The translations under genes and the position numbers were made by a program. Shown here one piece after another: positions 5,627 to 7,830 of a DNA stretch of 7,830 bases (its first letter is position 1; each line of letters starts with the position of its first letter). This DNA comes from Hyphomicrobiales bacterium (GTDB lineage Bacteria; Pseudomonadota; Alphaproteobacteria; Rhizobiales; Rhizobiaceae), in the NCBI GenBank assembly GCA_015654965.1, contig JAATGD010000149.1, positions 1-7,830 of the forward strand, written 5' to 3'. The notes beneath the pieces are model-generated. The model had not been told where the DNA came from and did no database searches. It saw only the letters and a list, made by a program, of their open reading frames with translations.

Positions 5627-6376
5627 TCAGATGGAATAGCCGCCATCGACGCTCAAGGCCGTTCCCGTCACCATGGCGCTCTCGTCGGAAGCAAGCCACA
5701 GGGCGGCTTCCGCAACGTCGTGAGGTGTCGAAAAACGATTGAGCGGAATGCTGGCCTTGAGTTGAGCGCGGGTTTCGGGCGTATCTTCGCTGAGAAAGAC
5801 GCTCAAACCCTCGCCGCCGCTTTCCGCCGGGCAGAGGCAATTGACGCGGATATTGCGGTCCGCCAATTCAAGCGCCATCGCCTTGGTGGCGCTCACAATC
5901 CAGCCCTTGGAAGCGCTGTACCAGACCAGACCTTTTCGCGGGCGCAGGGCGGTCGCGGATGCGGTGTTGATGATCACACCCCCGCCCTGATGCTCCATGA
6001 TCGGCACGACGATCTGGGTCGAATAATAAATCGCCTTCATGTTGACGGCGGCAATCAGATCGAAATTATGCTCGTCCACCTCCGTCAGCGCCATGTTGCG
6101 ATGGGTAAAACCCGCATTGTTGACCATGATGTCGATGCGGCCGAATTTCTCGAATGCCACACGCGCCACGCGTTCCATATCGTCCTTGCGCGACACATCC
6201 GCCTGTATGGGCAGCGCAGTTTCGCCAATATCGGCAAGCTCGTCTTCAAGACGCTTCACATTGAGGTCCGCCAGAACAACCTTGCAGCCCTCGGCCGCAA
6301 AGCGTCGCGCCATGCCCGATCCGAAACCCGATCCGGCACCGGTGATGATCGCGACCTTGTCCTGCAACCTCGTCAT
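5627..6376 (-). CDS. Short-chain dehydrogenase/reductase (classical SDR, NAD(P)-dependent oxidoreductase)
   Basis: The 249-residue length and motifs are those of a classical SDR, a soluble oxidoreductase acting on an alcohol or carbonyl substrate. Seen are the cofactor motif TGAGSGFG (12-19), Asp37 at the end of the second strand (LADLN), which favours NAD over NADP, Asp60, NNAG (86-89) and the full catalytic tetrad Asn112, Ser140, Tyr153 and Lys157 (YSASK). After VNCL the usual PG is CPA, a variant that also occurs in SDRs. The C-terminus VDGGYSI is typical. The substrate is unknown; FabG-like and sugar- or polyol-dehydrogenase-like members share these motifs. An upstream ATG at 6400 would add eight residues, but the ATG at 6376 is preferred because AAGGAG lies six bases before it and because MTRLQDKVAIITG is the normal N-terminus. 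A 10-10-10 inverted repeat upstream suggests dedicated regulation. Confidence 0.9.
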   Translation of the reverse strand: MTRLQDKVAIITGAGSGFGSGMARRFAAEGCKVVLADLNVKRLEDELADIGETALPIQADVSRKDDMERVARVAFEKFGRIDIMVNNAGFTHRNMALTEVDEHNFDLIAAVNMKAIYYSTQIVVPIMEHQGGGVIINTASATALRPRKGLVWYSASKGWIVSATKAMALELADRNIRVNCLCPAESGGEGLSVFLSEDTPETRAQLKASIPLNRFSTPHDVAEAALWLASDESAMVTGTALSVDGGYSI

Positions 6377-6403
6377 GTCATGCTCCTTTGGCAAAATCAT
6401 TCT

Positions 6404-6433
6404 ATATGAACCCCATGTTAAAAGGGTTCATAT
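6404..6433. promoter_or_regulatory. Perfect inverted repeat, putative operator of the SDR gene
   Basis: The arms ATATGAACCC (6404-6413) and GGGTTCATAT (6424-6433) are exact reverse complements separated by ten bases. Arm centres are 20 bases apart, about two helical turns, which fits a dimeric repressor or activator. It begins 28 bases upstream of the SDR ATG, where a bound regulator would control transcription. It could also fold as a hairpin in the leader RNA, but no T tract follows on the minus strand. The regulator is not in the window. Confidence 0.55.
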
Positions 6434-6573
6434 GGCTATTAGATGAACATGACATCTATGCATAAGCTGTTAATCAATCTTGCGATGCCGGTCATTTTAC
6501 CAAAATAGTCTCGGGATAATGGAACAGTCTTGAATTTAAATCGATTAGATAATAGACAGGACCCATGTTAAAA
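6412..6573. repeat. 12-bp direct repeat flanking the SDR/zwf divergent region
   Basis: CCCATGTTAAAA occurs at 6412-6423, inside the inverted repeat near the SDR gene, and again at 6562-6573, 54 bases before the zwf start. The second copy lacks the flanking inverted arms. An exact 12-base repeat is unlikely by chance in a region this short, so a shared DNA-binding protein or a small duplication is possible. Confidence 0.5.
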
Positions 6574-6627
6574 TCGCATGCTGCTGATGACAGAGTGATT
6601 TGCATAAACGAAAGAAGAGAGCGATAG

Positions 6628-7830
6628 ATGACCAGCCAGACAATTCCGGTAGAGCCTTTCGACTGCATCGTTTTCGGCGGCTCCGGCGATCTTGCCGAGC
6701 GCAAGCTTATCCCGGCACTCTACCAGCGCCAGCGCGCAGGCCAGTTTAGCGAACCGACCCGTATTATCGGGGCTTCGCGTTCCACCATGACGGACGAGGA
6801 ATACCGCCAGTTCGCGCGCAACGCGATCAAGGAATTCGTGAAAGCCGAGGAAGTGGACGCGAAAGAAGTCGAGGCTTTTGTCGCCCGGCTTTCTTATGTC
6901 GCGGTCGACGCCAAATCCGACGATGGCTGGGACGCTCTTAAAACTGTCATCGGCAAGAAGCCGGAAAAAATCCGCGCTTTCTATCTCGCCGTCAGCCCGT
7001 CGCTGTTTGGCGACATCGCCACACGCCTCAAAAGCCACGGCCTGATCACGCGTGACACCCGCATCATCGTCGAAAAGCCGATCGGCCGCGATCTGCAATC
7101 GGCGATGGAGCTGAACGACACGCTGGGCAGCGTTTTCCGCGAAGAGCAGATTTTCCGCATCGACCATTATCTGGGCAAGGAAACGGTGCAGAACCTAATG
7201 GCGCTGCGCTTTGCCAATGCGCTTTATGAACCGTTGTGGAACTCCGCCCATATCGACCATGTGCCGATCACGGTTGCGGAATCGGTCGGTCTTGAAGGCC
7301 GCGCCGGCTATTACAACACCGCAGGCGCGCTGCGCGACATGGTGCAGAACCACATCCTCCAGCTTCTCTGCCTCGTCGCCATGGAGCCGCCTTCATCGCT
7401 TGAGGCTGACGCGCTGCATGACGAGAAGGTCAAGGTGCTGCGTTCGCTTAAACCCATCACCAATGCCAATGTCGAGGATGTGACGGTGCGTGGCCAATAT
7501 CGCGCCGGCGCTTCCGCAAGCGGCGCGGTCAAGGGCTATCTGGAAGACCTCGGAAGCGATACCAGTGACACCGAAACCTTTGTGGCGCTGAAAGCCGAAA
7601 TCGCCAACTGGCGCTGGGCGGGCGTGCCGTTTTATCTACGCACCGGCAAACGTCTTGCTACCCGCGTTTCGGAAATCGTCGTCACCTTCAAGCCGATCCC
7701 GCATTCGATCTTCGGTGAAAATGCCGGCAAGGTCATTGCCAACCAGCTGGTCATCCGCCTGCAACCCGATGAAGGTGTCAAGCAATGGCTGATGATCAAG
7801 GATCCGGGTCCGGGCGGCATGCGCCTGCGC
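6628..7830 (+). CDS. zwf: Zwf, glucose-6-phosphate 1-dehydrogenase (partial, runs off right edge)
   Basis: This enzyme oxidises glucose 6-phosphate to 6-phosphogluconolactone with NAD(P), feeding the Entner-Doudoroff and pentose phosphate pathways in the cytoplasm. The frame is open from the ATG at 6628 to the last base, 401 codons, so about 90 residues of the usual 490 are missing. The N-terminal Rossmann motif is FGGSGDLA (16-23). EKPIGRD begins at Glu149, and the substrate-binding and active-site signature RIDHYLGKE begins at Arg177, with Asp179, His180 and Lys184. The catalytic base is His242 in RDMVQNH. The motif before it reads YYNTAGALRDM, with Asn where many homologues have Asp. A purine-rich GAAGAGAG stretch upstream of the ATG serves as ribosome binding site. 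The gene is divergent from the SDR gene; in related bacteria zwf is usually followed by pgl and edd, beyond this window. Confidence 0.95.
   Translation, partial: MTSQTIPVEPFDCIVFGGSGDLAERKLIPALYQRQRAGQFSEPTRIIGASRSTMTDEEYRQFARNAIKEFVKAEEVDAKEVEAFVARLSYVAVDAKSDDGWDALKTVIGKKPEKIRAFYLAVSPSLFGDIATRLKSHGLITRDTRIIVEKPIGRDLQSAMELNDTLGSVFREEQIFRIDHYLGKETVQNLMALRFANALYEPLWNSAHIDHVPITVAESVGLEGRAGYYNTAGALRDMVQNHILQLLCLVAMEPPSSLEADALHDEKVKVLRSLKPITNANVEDVTVRGQYRAGASASGAVKGYLEDLGSDTSDTETFVALKAEIANWRWAGVPFYLRTGKRLATRVSEIVVTFKPIPHSIFGENAGKVIANQLVIRLQPDEGVKQWLMIKDPGPGGMRLR

Larger units (their letters stand above)
6377..6627. promoter_or_regulatory. Divergent SDR/zwf regulatory region
   Basis: The 251 bp between these divergent starts hold the SDR ribosome binding site, a strong inverted repeat at 6404-6433, a weaker inverted pair AGATG/CATCT at 6441-6457, and AT-rich stretches with -10-like sequence GATAAT at 6515-6520 and 6548-6553. 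None has a convincing -35 at proper spacing. A purine-rich GAAGAGAG stretch upstream of 6628 can serve as the zwf ribosome binding site. No small gene is credible here. Confidence 0.6.

Noticed and set aside
5504..6409. 301-codon plus-strand open frame opposite the SDR gene
   Set aside because: The minus-strand SDR has intact cofactor and catalytic motifs and a good ribosome binding site. The plus-strand frame has neither.
6568..7167. 199-codon minus-strand frame opposite zwf
   Set aside because: The plus strand has 401 uninterrupted zwf codons with the active-site signature. The minus-strand frame is its shadow.

Overview
The window looks chromosomal and alphaproteobacterial. Protein style, codon use and gene content best fit the order Rhizobiales/Hyphomicrobiales, probably the Brucella/Ochrobactrum group. 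That placement rests on resemblance of the proteins as recalled, not on a search. There is no phage, insertion-sequence, CRISPR, rRNA or tRNA signal.

Left part (1-3727), zinc acquisition. A minus-strand znuC (ATPase) ends at position 3 and overlaps what appears to be the start of znuB (permease), which runs off the left edge. Divergent from it is plus-strand znuA, the periplasmic zinc-binding protein. Its codon 271 is TAA where the family has a glutamate codon; the frame then stays open to the natural stop at 2272-2274, so znuA appears to be a fresh nonsense pseudogene. Downstream, after two hairpin terminators, is a COG0523/CobW-type GTPase of the zinc-chaperone kind. Two palindromes in front of znuA and one in front of the GTPase gene share the pattern GTWAT-N3-ATAAC, which suggests one Zur (zinc uptake regulator) regulon covering importer and chaperone.

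Middle part (3720-6376), minus strand. A full-length ABC exporter half-transporter (MsbA/LmrA-like) converges on the GTPase gene, and the two stop ends overlap by 8 bp. Upstream of it is a short-chain dehydrogenase/reductase with an intact catalytic tetrad. Its promoter region carries a perfect 10-10-10 inverted repeat that looks like the operator of an unidentified dimeric regulator.

Right part (6628-7830), plus strand. zwf, glucose-6-phosphate dehydrogenase, starts here and runs off the right edge after 401 codons. It is divergent from the dehydrogenase gene, and a 12-bp direct repeat sits near each of the two genes.

How the genes work together: ZnuA should capture periplasmic zinc and deliver it to ZnuB/ZnuC for import, with the GTPase distributing scarce zinc inside the cell, all induced when zinc is low. 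With znuA broken at codon 271 this importer is probably impaired in this strain unless the TAA is a sequencing error. The exporter, the dehydrogenase and zwf show no obvious functional link to zinc. No wholly new system was found; the most notable observation is the broken znuA inside an otherwise intact, apparently Zur-controlled locus.
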